From assembly GCA_964023275.1 (NCBI GenBank), contig OZ029918.1, positions 18,022,361 to 18,086,360 of the forward strand: DNA of 64,000 bases, in the 5' to 3' direction. The translations under genes were made by a program, and so were the position numbers. Source of the DNA: Norana najaformis. Lineage: Eukaryota; Annelida; Clitellata; Crassiclitellata; Hormogastridae. The notes beneath the pieces are model-generated. The model was given only the letters and a program-made list of their open reading frames with translations. It was not told the DNA's origin and ran no database searches. How positions within the stretch are numbered: position 1 is the stretch's first letter; every line of letters starts with the position of its first letter. This document shows positions 9,274-20,397 of the stretch, piece after piece.

Positions 9274-11557
9274 CGCTTAGTCGCCAGGTGATGAGGCATG
9301 TTACCAGCTGGACTATATCATGGTTAGACAAAGATATAGGAATAGTGTAAAGAACTCTAATAAAGCCCTACCCGGAGCCGATGCGGACACGGACCATAAC
9401 TTGGTTGCCATGACGTTCTGCCTCCAACTAAAGTTCCTCAAGAAGAAAAGGATACTAAGACAGAAGTGGAATAAGGAAAAATTACAAATGAAGAGTCAAG
9501 AACTATCAAATAGGATAGAGGAACGCTTGGAAACAGGAAATATGGCATCAACAGAGGAGAGATGGAGAAGACTTAAGCAGACAGTGCTTAGAGAGGCAGT
9601 GGAGACGGTGGGATTCCAGGTGGGGGTGGCCCCTCGAAAACCATGGGTCACAACAGAAATGCTTCAGGATATGGAAGGAAGAAGAAAATGGAAACACCAA
9701 AGTACAGAAGAAGCAAGAAGGGAATATAAAAGACTCAACAATAAACTAAGGAGGACAACGGACAAGGCAAGAGAAAAGTGGTGGGAAGAGCAATGTGATG
9801 ACCTGGAGGCACTACAGGAGCTTGGAAGACATGATCTAGTATACGAAAAGGTTAAAAGGTTAGCAAAGAAACCGAATATTGGTGGAGGAATTGCAGTCAG
9901 GGACAAGTGTGGCAGGATACTACAGGATCCCAATGACATCAGGAGTCGTTGGAAAGATTATGTGGAGGAATTATATATGGGCAACTGCAACCACGGGGTT
10001 CTCCAGGAAGAGTGCACACCAGATGACAGGGATGATGTTACTGGACCTGATGTGATGAAGGAGGAGGTACTGGCGGCCATTAATGAAATTAAAAACAATA
10101 AAGCTGAGGGGATTGATAACATACCGATTGAGTTGCTTAAGAACCTAGGAGAAAAGGCAATGGCAGAATTGGTAAGAATATGTCAGGACATCTACAACAC
10201 TGGAGCATGGCCAGAGGATTTCTTGCAGACCATTTTGATCCCGCTCAAAAAGAAACCAAATGCAACAGCGTGCGAGGACCATCAAACTATCAGCCTTCTC
10301 ACTCATGCATCCAAGATCATTTTACGAATTCTCACAAAAAGGATACAAGCTAAGACAGAAGCAACTGGCTTTCTAGGAGAGGGTCAATTTGGGTTAATGA
10401 AGGGTAGAGGAACAAGAGATGCAATTGGAGCCTTGAGGGTACTAGCAGAAAGAAATCTCCAACATGGTCAGGACATTTACGTATGCTTTGTAGATTACGA
10501 GAAGGCATTTGATCGAGTAGACTGGAGGAAGTTAATGCATGCACTTACACGACTGGGTGTGGACTGGAAAGACAGAAGGCTTATAGGAAACCTGTACATG
10601 GGCCAGAAAGTAAGGATAAGAATCGAAGGAGAATACTCGAAGCCTGGAAAAATAGGTAGAGGAGCGAGACAAGGTTGCCCACTTTCACCACTGCTTTTCA
10701 ACATATACATTGAAGAACTTATAAGAGAGGCATTGGAGGACATGACAGAGGGAATAAAGGTGGGGGGCAGGTTGCTGAATGCTCTGAGGTTTGCAGACGA
10801 TCAGGCGATGTTGGCGGGCAGTCAGGAGGGTCTACAGAAAATGATGGACCGTCTGAATAGTGTCTCGACAGAATATGAAATGAAAATAAACATCAAAAAG
10901 ACAAAGGTAATGAAGATAAGTAAAAAAGAGGTAACGACAGTCAGGATCACTATAAATGGTGAAGAAATAGAACAGGTCGGGGAATTCTGCTACCTGGGAA
11001 GTGTGGTTACACAAGATGCGAAATGCCATGCTGAAATAAAAAGAAGAATAGCTATGGGAAAGGACGCATTCTGTAAAAGGAGGGAACTAATGAGAGGGAA
11101 ACTAAATCGGAACCTGAAGAAACGACTGGTGAAAACCTTGGTTTGGAGCGTGGTTCTGTATGGATCAGAAACATGGACTCTGAGAAAGGAAGACATCAGA
11201 AGATTGGAAGCATTTGAGATGTGGATATGGCGCAGGATGGAGAGAGTCAGCTGGATGGAGCACATTACAAATGAGGAGATACTGCAAAGAGTAGAGGAAG
11301 AAAGATCCTTGGTGGGAACAATTAGAAGTCGACAGAGGAAATGGATTGGCCACATAATGAGAGGGGACTCACTCATAAGAACTATTATCGAGGGAAGAAT
11401 GGAGGGACGAAAAACAAGAGGAAGACCTAGACAGATGTTGCTGGACTGGATGATCACGGTTGGATACAGCGGACTGAAAAGGGATGCTCAGCACCGTGAA
11501 GAATGGCGCCATTGGACGTATGAACCTGCCTAGAGGGCAGAGAACCACAAGAAGAAG
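9274..11557 (+). mobile_element. RTE-type LINE (RTE-2), 5'-truncated, young
   Basis: A second RTE-family retrotransposon, in plus orientation. It begins inside the end of the endonuclease domain ([15 protein letters not shown] is readable from about 9280) and runs to a short tail, accacaagaagaagaa. Exact 9-bp target duplications flank it. The uninterrupted ORF and clean flanks indicate recent insertion compared with RTE-1, which belongs to a different RTE subfamily. Confidence 0.88.
9320..11533 (+). CDS. RTE-2 reverse transcriptase, intact 737-codon ORF
   Basis: Open without a stop from 9281; the first ATG is at 9320, but this is not a natural start because the element is 5'-truncated. The N-terminus retains the endonuclease end DADTDHNLV (residues about 20-28). 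A charged linker follows to about residue 240. The polymerase shows motif [16 protein letters not shown] (about 387), motif [20 protein letters not shown] (about 446) and motif [10 protein letters not shown] (about 489). C-terminal landmarks are [12 protein letters not shown] and KWIGHIMRG. The polymerase looks catalytically intact, but the protein lacks the endonuclease and so is not an autonomous element. Confidence 0.9.
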   Translation: MVRQRYRNSVKNSNKALPGADADTDHNLVAMTFCLQLKFLKKKRILRQKWNKEKLQMKSQELSNRIEERLETGNMASTEERWRRLKQTVLREAVETVGFQVGVAPRKPWVTTEMLQDMEGRRKWKHQSTEEARREYKRLNNKLRRTTDKAREKWWEEQCDDLEALQELGRHDLVYEKVKRLAKKPNIGGGIAVRDKCGRILQDPNDIRSRWKDYVEELYMGNCNHGVLQEECTPDDRDDVTGPDVMKEEVLAAINEIKNNKAEGIDNIPIELLKNLGEKAMAELVRICQDIYNTGAWPEDFLQTILIPLKKKPNATACEDHQTISLLTHASKIILRILTKRIQAKTEATGFLGEGQFGLMKGRGTRDAIGALRVLAERNLQHGQDIYVCFVDYEKAFDRVDWRKLMHALTRLGVDWKDRRLIGNLYMGQKVRIRIEGEYSKPGKIGRGARQGCPLSPLLFNIYIEELIREALEDMTEGIKVGGRLLNALRFADDQAMLAGSQEGLQKMMDRLNSVSTEYEMKINIKKTKVMKISKKEVTTVRITINGEEIEQVGEFCYLGSVVTQDAKCHAEIKRRIAMGKDAFCKRRELMRGKLNRNLKKRLVKTLVWSVVLYGSETWTLRKEDIRRLEAFEMWIWRRMERVSWMEHITNEEILQRVEEERSLVGTIRSRQRKWIGHIMRGDSLIRTIIEGRMEGRKTRGRPRQMLLDWMITVGYSGLKRDAQHREEWRHWTYEPA

Positions 11558-11566
11558 AACTTACCT
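11558..11566. repeat. target-site duplication of RTE-2, right copy
   Basis: Exact copy of aacttacct directly after the gaagaagaa tail of RTE-2. Confidence 0.75.
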
Positions 11567-11610
11567 AAAGCCAGCTAATCACTAAACTTATGAATAAGTT
11601 ACTGACCTCC

Positions 11611-11611
11611 C

Positions 11612-11648
<37 letters not shown>

Positions 11649-12130
11649 GACAATTTATATAGTGCTGTAACACAGCCGAGGCCGAAGAAAAGGGCGCTGT
11701 ACATAAGTTCAGGCGACAATAGAAAATTAACCACAGTCATACGATAATTTAAATAGAAACGTTTTAAGCACTTTCTTAAAGTTATCCAAGGATGGAGCAT
11801 TCTTCACGTGGTCGGGAAGGCTATTCCACGCAGTGGGTCCGGCAATCGAGAAAGAGCTTTTGCCAAACCACGTGGAAGACCTTGGGACCTGCAGTAGGTT
11901 CCTCGACGAGGACCTCAGCTGACATCTGTTCTCATTGTCTCCGACTCGAATACAAAATTCAGTGATGTAGTCTGGTATGAGGCCATTCAGTGCTTTGTAC
12001 ACGATCAGACACAGTTTGTACATGATCCGCTGAGGAACGCGCAACCAGTGCAGATTGTCGCGCAGCAGGTCACTAATATGATCGGACGGTGTCCGGCCGT
12101 AGATGACACGTGCTGCAGAGCACTTGCACT
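11611..12130 (-). mobile_element. LINE-A 3' fragment, second copy
   Basis: Starts with an (AAT)n run of more than 30 bases and the LINE-A marker cacagccgaggccgaag, then the minus-strand coding end. Motifs: CSAARVIYGRTPSDHISD, VPQRIMYKLCLIVYKALNG and WNSLPDHVKNA (frame 12215-11727). It is better preserved than the copy at 597-1240. The family homology stops near 12130, although the reading frame runs on by chance. Confidence 0.82.
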
Positions 12131-13100
12131 TGAAGAAGTTCCTTGAAACTTGATTCTTTCCACTGTCCATTGGATGAAAAGTCCATAGTTCGTTTCCTGA
12201 GGTGTAACTGCGCACTTTGCTCTTTGCTGTGATGACTTCATAATGGCATCCTATCCATCAGACATTTGGTTTGCCCGTTGAATTTGTTGACGGATTTCTT
12301 GCGATCTATTGGAAATAACTTGTTTCAGCAATAGTTCACCAAAAGCGACAATTTATCTTTTGATAAGTTTTAACGAATTAGTTCAACAACTTGGTGTAGC
12401 GATGATCATCCATTCACCGTCGATTAAAACACATATCGACTACGCGTATCTTTCACAGTTTGCTTACAACCAAATCTATTCTCTTTCATTCGGTAAGACT
12501 TAGTTTCATCTGTCAAAACAATATCACAATTAATCGCAGTCTCACGATAATTAATTACGCTTAAATTACCGAATCTTGACTTTTAATCGAGAAATGTGAA
12601 GGCACTTCACATGGTCTTATCCTTTCCATGGCCAACAAAAGACTGTTGATTTTTTTTTAATCCTCAGTTTAACGACATCTCATGGTATCAAAGGCCGTTG
12701 ACATCATATCGTAAATCAGCAATTTCACAAACAAACAATCTACACATTAAACTATACAGTTAGTTAACACATTTGCTCTTTAAACTACACAAATAGCTAA
12801 CATCAGTGGACTGCAATTTCAATTAGTAATTAGGTGTATGTGAAGGAATTTTATGCGGTATACAAACATAACTTAACATAAATTGTAGCTTCCATACTAC
12901 TCCGTAGTTCCATACTGATATTCAGTGAACAGATACATTGTATCAGTAGGACGTGAACAGAACGTAACATATTTACATACCCTGTGGTCATTAGTGTATT
13001 CCATTTGCCATTTGTCAATAATATATTTATGTGTTTATCAATAGAGAAACTTCAGAGAGTTTGATATAGTTAGTCGAATTGATATGGTCTAGGCTGAGTG
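12131..13100. other. unassigned A+T-rich intronic spacer
   Basis: No coding region or recognisable element. The stretch 12700-12830 is rich in ctaca/aacta words similar to other presumed repeat flanks (1740-1860). Confidence 0.35.
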
Positions 13101-13146
13101 ATTCGACCACTGTTAGAATAGCCCCATATTCTAACAGTGGTCGAAT
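13101..13146. repeat. perfect 19-bp inverted repeat (hairpin)
   Basis: Arms 13101-13119 (attcgaccactgttagaat) and 13128-13146 are exact reverse complements around the 8-base loop agccccat. It lies about 45-90 bases beyond the 3' end of the Jockey/I-like LINE. Confidence 0.92.
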
Positions 13147-13244
13147 TTTAATGCCCTATAAATGGTTAATAGGATTGGGTTCACTTAGATGCTGCCTACG
13201 TATACCCTGAGACAGCTGTCAATAGGCTTAGTCGTTTGCACTTT

Positions 13245-13442
13245 TCAGAGATATAGTTTGTGTTCTTTCCATGTTAACTTGTTGGTTTTTTGTGTTCTTT
13301 CCATGTTAACTTGTTGGTTTTTTGTGTTCTTTCCATGTAAACTTGTTGGTTTTTTGTGTTCTTTCCATGTTAACTTGTTGTCAAAAACCACTCCCAGAAA
13401 TTTAGCAGCTTTTTCAAGGTTTATTAATTCTTTACCAATCAT
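13245..13442 (-). pseudogene. Jockey/I-like LINE, polymerase segment with tandem expansion
   Basis: Minus-strand frame that reads KFLGVVFDNKLTWKEHK, the normal post-polymerase sequence of this group, then repeats it in shifting frames (PTSLHGKNTKNQQ, then NKLTWKEHK again). This is caused by a 32-bp tandem repeat (13258-13388). Confidence 0.8.
13258..13388. repeat. 32-bp tandem repeat, about four units
   Basis: The word tgttctttccatg starts at 13261, 13293, 13325 and 13357, a strict 32-base period. One unit is the ancestral LINE coding sequence. Three extra units add 96 bases, a multiple of three, so the frame closes up again after the array. Confidence 0.92.
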
Positions 13443-13568
13443 GAGATTAATTGTCGGTTTGGAGCGACTATACGAGAATGGGACTGCCTTTGTCTTGTTT
13501 ATGGAAATTTTAAAGCCATTTTTGTTACACCACTTGTGGATTGCATTAAGAGATAGTTGAATTTTCTC

Positions 13569-14556
13569 TTACATCATTTTGATATTGCGGTGACCAACAT
13601 ACATGGCACTATCATCAGCATATAGCATCATATTGACTCCACTCAAGCCTGAAGGAATATCGTTAATCATTATTAAGAATAATAAAGGAGAAATAATAGA
13701 TCCTTGTGGCATTCCATTTTCCTGACTATATTTTTCAGAAAAATTCCGCTCCAACTTCTACTTGAAATGTTCGATTCGACAAGAAACTTTTGATCCAGTT
13801 AGAAATGTGACCCTTTAATCCTACATCCTGTAACTTACACAACAATGTGGGTACGTGTAGCATGTCGTATGCACGTTCAAAATCAATAAAAACGGCTAAC
13901 ACACTTTCCCTATGTTTTAGTTTATTTTAAAGATGGTTGTGCAATCGGAAAACATGATGTAACGTACTGTTGTTCTTTCGGAAACCAGTCTGGTTTTTAG
14001 TAAATAAATAATTTTTTTCAAGAAACCATTGCAAACGACTGGTAACCATCCTTTCCATAATTTTACATAAAGTAGATGTTAACGAGGTTGATCGATAAGA
14101 TTCTAGTAGAGATGCTTTTTTATCTGGTTTTAGTAAAGGCAAAATGATAGCACGATGCCAGTCATCCGGTAAACTACTTTCCTCCCAGATTTTGTTATAG
14201 TATGCTAACAGGACTGGCAGCACATTTCGATGTAAATGTTTAAGTAATTTGTACGGAATACGATCATCTCCCGGTGATTTGTTGTGTTTAGCATTTCGGA
14301 TGGCATCTTTAAGTTCATTAATCAAGAAGTTTTCATTAAGCGCTTCAATATCTGTATCTAAATTGAATAAGAACAACCAAGGTTCATTTTCTGTGTTTGC
14401 CAGTTTCAAATGTTCTACAAACTCCCTTGTGTAGTTACTACTACTACTCGATTTTAGCATACGTTTCAGCAAATAAATTAGCCTTTTCGAGATTTGTTTC
14501 GGCGGATATCGAATTAACTGTAAGAGTAGGAATAGTGGTATTCGAAGCAATACCAT
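13569..14556 (-). pseudogene. Jockey/I-like LINE reverse transcriptase
   Basis: In minus-strand order: AKHNKSPGDDRIPYKLLKHL, AIILPLLKPDKKASLLESYR, LTSTLCKIMERMV and NQTGFRKNNSTLHHVFRLHN (frame 14556-13927), then after frame breaks GMPQGSIISPLLFLIMIND and LYADDSAMYVG (13754-13569). Motif C YADD is intact. The motif A region, around 13860-13900, is in another frame (FDFERAYD-type residues). The element is decayed. Confidence 0.85.
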
Positions 14557-14659
14557 TCATTCGCCGGGCCATACTCCAAACTGTGCCCATTTTTGTTTGA
14601 TCTGTCATTTCAGAACAATACATTTGCCAGCAAGTCCTGGATTCTGATATTAGTCTTTT

Positions 14660-15670
14660 TTAGCACTGCTTCTTGTTTTTTGTACTCCAAGCAATCTTTG
14701 AGTTACTGGGATTTTTGCATTTATTGCAAAGTTTATTGCGTTTATGTATAGCCTCAGTACATTTATCATTTAAAAAATCATTAAAAAAAAGGTAACAGTC
14801 TAAATTTCTTATTTTTGTTATTTTTATTGGAAATTTTTCTGGATATTGTAGCACTGGCAAGATTAGTAAGTGCCTCAACAAAATTATGAAATGTATTATG
14901 GCTGTCATCATCTAATAAGCCTTCAGTGATGTGATATTTGCTATTGTTTTTATATATCTTCCAGTCAGCTTGTTTTAGCTTCCAAATATGCAAAGTGCTT
15001 CTATGTCTATTTCCTCATTAATATGCGTTATAGTGACTAAATGATCCGCCGAACCTAAATTTGTGTTTAGTACAGAATGACTACAGTTTTCCAGGCCCTG
15101 TGTTGCTATAGATAGGTCAATGACCGATAACGTTTTGGAAGTATTTGGAACAGTATGGGTTGGCTGACCTGTATTAAGTACAGTAAGGTTGTTTGCCATT
15201 AAGAGTTGCTCAAGTTGGTCACCCCTTTCATTAGTATGGTTACATCCCCATACTGCATTGTGCGCATTTAGGTCCCCGACTATTAAGGTTCTTTTAGTTC
15301 TAAATATTTTAACCAAGTCATTACTAACTTTATGAGAAGGGGTTATGTATTAAAAATTTGTACGTGACCTCCAGAAGTTTTAATTTCAATACCTTGCATT
15401 TCTATATGGGGTATTTCTTCTGTATCTAATATTTTAAAATATAATCCCAATCGTATATACATAGCCAAGCCTCCTCTAGCATTGGCCGTGCAATTTTTTC
15501 TGACTGCTATATCCTTCAATTCTTGGGGAATCCTTTTTGTCCTTTAAAAATGTCTCCTCAATACATATAATGTCTGGAGAATTAGTTGCACAGGACAAGA
15601 AGTGCTTAAGCTGATAAGTACATTGCACCGTGAGGCTGCCTGCATTCCACTGCAAAATAACTAAACCCAT
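14660..15670 (-). pseudogene. Jockey/I-like LINE endonuclease and linker
   Basis: Minus-strand pieces of an EEP endonuclease: VILQWNAGSLT and PDIICIEETFL (catalytic Glu) in 15670-15476, then TLIVGDLNAHNAVWGC and GSADHLVTITH (catalytic Asp and the SDH-type His) in 15316-14975. Between them the frame breaks at about 15330-15480. The linker (14993-14660) is A-rich and lysine-rich. Confidence 0.82.
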
Positions 15671-15705
15671 AATGCAAAGGTCGAGTTATTAATTTATTGG
15701 AAAAT

Positions 15706-16946
15706 TTATTTCTGATTATCCCTCCAGCAGAACCTGATATCTCCACTAAATAAGAATGCTGAGGCGACTTTGGATATAATATTCTTCATTGCAGCCTTTG
15801 AATCTTCTTTGTCTATGGTACTCAGACACCCAAGCATAAAAATAACGATGCTGGCAATTTGAATTTGGCTTGGGTTAGCTATATCTGTTGGGGTTGTGGT
15901 AATGCTTACAGCTCTGTACCTACTGGAGTTTATGCTAAGGAAGTCCTTTATAGGCTGTTGTGTAAAATCGGGGATATTGCTGGAAGTCTGAGGATTTAAT
16001 TTTGCTACCGAGGCAGTATGCAAACTGGTTATAGGTATATGAGTATCCGATGATCTGGATGCATTTTCTACTTCTGTAAGTGCTTGGCGTATGTGAATTT
16101 TTCTACAGAGCATACCTTTAGGATTTCCTGAGTTTTTATATACACTGGGCACTGCTTATGGGCTGCACTATGCTCTTGAGAACAGTTGGAGCATTTAGGA
16201 GTGTCTTTATTGGGACAATCTTTGTAGGAGTGATTACCACTACAACGGCTGCAAATAACATTATTCTGACACTGATTTTTTGAATGTCCAAATTTCTGAC
16301 ACTGATCGCATCGTCGCAGCTTAGGTACAAATGGATGGACTTTGTATCTTTGACCATCTATGACTACATTTAAGGGAAGATCCATTTCCTTGGGATATGC
16401 GATGAGAGTAGTTTTCCTGCTCTCAGGATTTCCTATCCTTTTCATGTGATGCACCCCTATTTCACCTGCTATCTCATCTAGATTTTCTTGGGTTTCCTTC
16501 AAGCCATAGATTACTTCTTTAACAAAGTAATCAATGTCCTGACTGGGAAATTGGGTCTTTTTATCCATCTGTATTGGATGTGGTCTGGTAAGGGTGAATG
16601 GTAAACTAACCTTAACTCGTTTCCCATTGAGCATTTTTAAAGTCATTAGTTTTTGCTTCTGGCTTTCATTTGATGTTATGACTTTTAAAGCACCGTCACA
16701 TCGATATACTTTGTCCACCGAACCTCCCACTTTCTCAACCAATTCTTTCTGCAACTGCCAGGGTTTGGACTTGAACAACTGCACCAATTCACCTCCCTCG
16801 CCAGCTATGTATACTGTGTGAGAGAGGGTTTTCATGAGTTTTTGTCGTTGCTCATCTGTTAAAGCCAGTCTTATTTTGATAAAACGATGAGTATCTGACA
16901 CATTCCATTCCTGGATGGTGGAGACATTAATAGACCCAGTGTTCAC
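15706..16946 (-). pseudogene. Jockey/I-like LINE ORF1 (gag-like, zinc knuckles)
   Basis: Nucleic-acid-binding ORF1. The 16946-16068 frame starts MNTGSINVSTIQEWNVSD. After about residue 190 it carries three cysteine-rich knuckles: RCDQCQKFGHSKNQC, CSRCSGNHSYKDC and CSNCSQEHSAAHKQC. These fit the CCHC knuckles of LINE gag proteins, which coat the element RNA. A frameshift near 16068-16152 leads into a Ser/Thr-rich tail (16152-15706) just before ORF2. Confidence 0.85.
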
Positions 16947-17000
16947 GTTAGTATTGTTTACATTATTAGGTCTATGTATTTTAGGTGCAGTCTCATTAAT

Positions 17001-17118
17001 CGTAATCGTGATTCCGAGATTTCTACAGCGCCCAACGAAAGCCGCGCTCCGGGGACCACCTTATTCACAGGCACTCAGTCAAAACAAAATCGATAAGCAA
17101 AAAGGATTCGGTTCCAGG
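17001..17118 (-). mobile_element. LINE-C 3' tail, left part of a split copy
   Basis: The gattac-type end followed by gatttctacagcgcccaacg, caggcactcagtc and ggttccaggtc: the 3' end of LINE-C on the minus strand. It breaks off at 17118, and the next part of the same 3' UTR (aagatccaaaagtcaag) resumes at 19311. The interruption is the LINE-D copy. Confidence 0.8.
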
Positions 17119-17202
17119 TCCGTATGAGGCTGGAATAATCTGGACCGTGATCTCTTCCGCGCTGGCCTGGTCAACACTCCCCTGTGCGGTGACCTTTCAT
17201 CC

Positions 17203-18330
17203 TTGGCCTCCTGTAATACAACCGAGCTCTTCGACCTCTATGACTCCTCCATTTGCCTTCTCATCAATCGCCTTCTCCCGCTGCGAACGTTGCAGGCTCG
17301 TCAGGGGCCGCTGGCCCCCTGGTTCGATCGGTCCTGTGGTGCCTTGCGTCGTAGCGTCAGGCGTCTTGAGCGTCGAACTCATGACCCAGCTGACCGTCTA
17401 GAGTGGCTACATCTCCTCCGCGCAATGCATCGGGAGTTCTGAGTCAAGGAGGCGGCCTACTGGGAGTTGCTGATCGATTGAGAGAAGAGTAATCCACGTC
17501 GACTTTGGCGCTCGCTCTCTGCTGTCCTTGGTCGCTCCACCGCCTCCGGCTTTTCAGCTCAGCCTCAGTTCACCGCCACGGACTACCTTAACTACATGTG
17601 CGGGAAGATCGACTCTATTCGCCAGTCTACTGAGTGCTCGCCTCCTCCCTCTTTCCCTCCCACATCTTCCAGGCTCTATAGTTGGAGCCCTTTATCTCTG
17701 GATGATGTCCGTCAGCTAATCCTGAACTCATCAGCCAAGTCCTGTGAACTGGACATGCTTCCTCCATTTTTAATTAAGGAATTTATTGATGACCTTATCC
17801 CTTTTTTTCATTTATTGTGTAATTCTTCTTTGGCTGAGGACTCAGTTCTGCCCTCCCACAAGTGTGCAGTAGTTTTTCCCTCTTTGAAGCGCCAGGGCCT
17901 TGACCCTAGTGCCCCCTCTAATTACCATCCCATTTCTAACCTGTCCTTTCTCTCCAAGCTCCTTGAAAGATCCGTCTCTTGTCAGCTATCTCGCTACATC
18001 GACACTAACTCTTTTATGCCTCCTCTTCAGTCTGGGTTCAGGAAATACCACTCCACGGAATCACTTATGACTCGCCTTCTTGCTGACGTTTTTGGGGCTA
18101 TTGATTGCAGGCAGGTCACCCTTCTGGCCCCTTTCGATGTAAGTGCTGCTTTCGATGTCGTTAATCATTCCATCTTATTAGAGCGTTTGGAGATTTCCTT
18201 TGGTATCACTGGCTCTGCCCTCATCTGGTTTCGATCATTCCTCTCCGACTGCTTCAATCTGTCATTTTTGGGCCCTCGCGGTCCCCTTGGTCTCCCGTAT
18301 TTTTTGGTCTCCCCCAGGGTTCCATCCTAG
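17203..18330 (+). pseudogene. LINE-D linker and reverse transcriptase, motifs to A
   Basis: Starts with an Arg-rich linker (APWFDRSCGALRRSVRRLER), with stops near 17440 and 17480. The polymerase frame 17596-18330 shows LSDDVRQLI-type linker residues, SNYHPISNLSFLSKLLERSV, LQSGFRKYHSTESLMTRLL and motif A FDVSAAFDVVNHSILLERL. A frameshift near 18290-18306 ends it; the next frame begins LPQGSILAPLLYILY. Confidence 0.87.
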
Positions 18331-19034
18331 CTCCTCTCCTCTATATTTTATATACCTCTGATCTAGCTCGGACCCTCCTCCCACTGAGTGTTGCCATCCT
18401 TCAGTATGCAGACGACACCCAGGCTTATGCCCATGGTCCGGCAGAGGCAGCCCCTGCCCTTGTCCAGAGGATTCTCGATGCCACATCTGTCCTTGACTTA
18501 TGGATGTCCTCCAATCGCCTCTGCTTGAACTGTAATAAGACCCAGTTCATCTGGCTTGGTGGCCGCTTACAGCTCGCCAAGATCGATCTCTCCTCCTTAC
18601 GCCAAAGATTTCCAGATATCTCCTTCTCTACTACGGTCCGGGATCTCGGGGTTGTACTGGATCGGGAGCTTTCCCTGTCTGCTCATGTTAACAATGTCTC
18701 TCACTCTTGTTTTTATCATCTTCGTCAGCTCCATACCATTCGCCGTACTCTTTCCTTTCGCAATATCTCCACGCTGGTCCATGCCCTCATTTGCACCAGG
18801 GTTGGGAACGCCATCTTTACCGGCCTATCGCTTGCCAACACTGCTAAGCTACAGTCTGTGCTCAACTCTGCTGCTCGTCTCATAGGGGGCATTCCAAAAT
18901 ATGGCCACATCTCATCTTATATTCGTGACACTCTTCACTGGCTCCCTGTCCAGCAGCATGTCCACTTTAAGATCCTCTCCCTCATGCACAATTGTGTTCT
19001 TGGCTCTGCTCCCCTTAACCTCATTGACTTCTGA
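18306..19034 (+). pseudogene. LINE-D reverse transcriptase, motif B to C-terminus
   Basis: Continues motif B (GLPQGSILAPLLYILYTSDL) and motif C (LQYADDTQAYAHG), then MSSNRLCLNCNKTQFIWLGG and VRDLGVVLDRELSLSAH. The C-terminal domain has LVHALICTRVGNAIFTGL and RDTLHWLPVQQ. The stop at 19034 comes early, and the rest of the normal C-terminus (FAYVGPTCWNRLP, in 18901-19488) lies in another frame. Confidence 0.87.
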
Positions 19035-19310
19035 CCTTCGCTCGGCCACTCAAGATCTCCTGTTTGTCCCTTGCATGCATACCGCTGCAGCTAAGTCCAG
19101 AAGCTTTGCCTACGTTGGTCCCACTTGCTGGAATCGTCTCCCTCGAGAATTGCGACTTGAGTTCCTTTCTCTCCCCCTCTCAGTGTTCCGCAGGCGCGTG
19201 AAGACTGTACTGTTCAACAGTGATTTTACTTTTTTCGGGTCGGAAGCACCTCTGTTGAGTTTATCCTCTAAGAGGCGCTTTATAAATCTCAAATTACAAT
19301 TTCAATTACA

Positions 19311-19870
19311 AGATCCAAAAGTCAAGCCGAGAGACAGCGTGGCAGCTATGGGTGGTGGTGTTTGGGGTTGGAGAGGAGAGAGAGATAAGAGGAAGAAGGG
19401 GTGTCAGGATAGGATCTGTGAAATAGGAATGTTTTCAGTTTTGAGTGAAAGGCCGAAGCAGAAATTACAAGCGGTGAAGCGTCGATGAGTTTGTATGATG
19501 GGTCAGAAAACTGACGCAGTTCTGGAGAGGAGTTTATTCCAGAGTGGTGGGGCAGCTATGGCTATGGAGCAATTACCAAATTTTAAGGATGAGGTGACAG
19601 GAGGGCAGAGAAGTGTTAGGGCAGAAGAGGAGCGGGTTGAGCGAAGCGGTTGTATTGTAAATTACTGACAAGGATAGGAGGGTTGGGAAGATTGAAGTGT
19701 GTTGTATGTAAGTGATAGGACTTCGTACTCAATTCGTTCAGATATTTTAAGCCAATGCAGTGATTTAAGAACAGGAGTTATGCGATGGTGTTTGGGGGTT
19801 TTGGTGACAGCACGAGCAAGAGCATTTTGTATCGCTTGAAGGTAGCTTATTTTGGTGGAGCCTATGTTCA
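19311..19870 (-). mobile_element. LINE-C, right part of the split copy
   Basis: Minus-strand 3' UTR followed by the polymerase C-terminus. Read on the minus strand from 19870: LQAIQNALARAVTKTPKHH, ITPVLKSLHWLKISERIEY and LSLTYNTLQSSQPSY, matching the plus-strand LINE-C at 57840-58858. It is 5'-truncated at about 19870. Confidence 0.83.
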
Positions 19871-20397
19871 GGAATAGTGAATTGGGATGTCAATCCCTTG
19901 CACCGCATTGGGAGCGGTTTCAATTGCTTCTATATCTTGGATTTTAGCAATGTTTTCAACAATGTTTCCGCAATCATATGGCAATGTATCCTCATTAACA
20001 GACAAATTAGGAATGTTCTTTGCTTTACAGCGGTTGTTTGCACGATTTTTGCTTTGCAGCCTCTTACCGGCATTGGGTTGAAGTTCTTTTGTAGTCGGTG
20101 AAGCTTCATGAAAATCGTCTTTTGCTTCGTCTTTGTAGCGAATACGGCTTCTTTCTGATCGCTCGTAGTGTCTGCTTCGCTGTCGCTATCTGGGCTGGAT
20201 GATGCACTTCCTGTTACGTCAACTTCTTCCTTTGCGGTAGTAGAAGTAGTTTCAGTTGAGGGTTGTTCGTCCGCCGACGACAACATGTCCTCGTCAACCC
20301 CTGTTTCGTGGGTGTACTTGTTTGAGTTGTCTTTGGTTGCATTGATAGGACAGTGCAAAATGTCCTGTTTTCGACCTCTGCCCTTCGTCCGAGGCAT
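19870..20397 (-). CDS. ORF1-like protein of unknown type
   Basis: Minus-strand frame of 155 codons from ATG 20397 (MPRTKGRGRKQDILH). The protein has a basic N-terminus, an acidic Ser/Thr-rich middle (residues about 40-85) and a basic end. From about residue 100, the frame one base over stays open and looks more coding-like (EDTLPYDCGNIVEN, IAKIQDIEAIETAPN) down to about 19877, so a frameshift is likely. I do not recognise the family. The position after a G+C-rich leader and a tandem array suggests the first ORF of a LINE whose remainder is lost. A host gene fragment is not excluded. Confidence 0.45.

Larger units (their letters stand above)
13190..16960 (-). mobile_element. Jockey/I-like LINE with gag-type ORF1
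   Basis: A nearly full-length non-LTR element on the minus strand. In order: ORF1 with CCHC zinc knuckles (16946-16068), endonuclease pieces (15670-14975) and reverse transcriptase (14556-13245). The gag-like ORF1 and the style of the polymerase place it in the Jockey/I group rather than CR1/L2 or RTE. Frame breaks occur in both ORFs. Its 3' boundary is set loosely near 13190. Confidence 0.8.
17119..19310 (+). mobile_element. LINE-D copy 1 (CR1/L2-like), inserted in LINE-C
   Basis: A 2.2-kb, 5'-truncated LINE in plus orientation, noticeably richer in G+C than its surroundings. It runs from the linker after the endonuclease through the whole reverse transcriptase to a 3' end aggcgctttataaatctc plus ttacaatt repeats. 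It splits a minus-strand LINE-C copy. A closely similar minus-strand copy is at 29686-31455, a 3' fragment at 41085-41295 and a relative at 54955-55550. Confidence 0.9.

Noticed and set aside
10990..11457. A 155-codon minus-strand open frame
   Set aside because: Antisense shadow of the intact RTE-2 ORF.
18901..19488. A 195-codon plus-strand frame as a separate gene
   Set aside because: Its middle is the frameshifted LINE-D C-terminus (FAYVGPTCWNRLP) and its end is antisense LINE-C 3' UTR.
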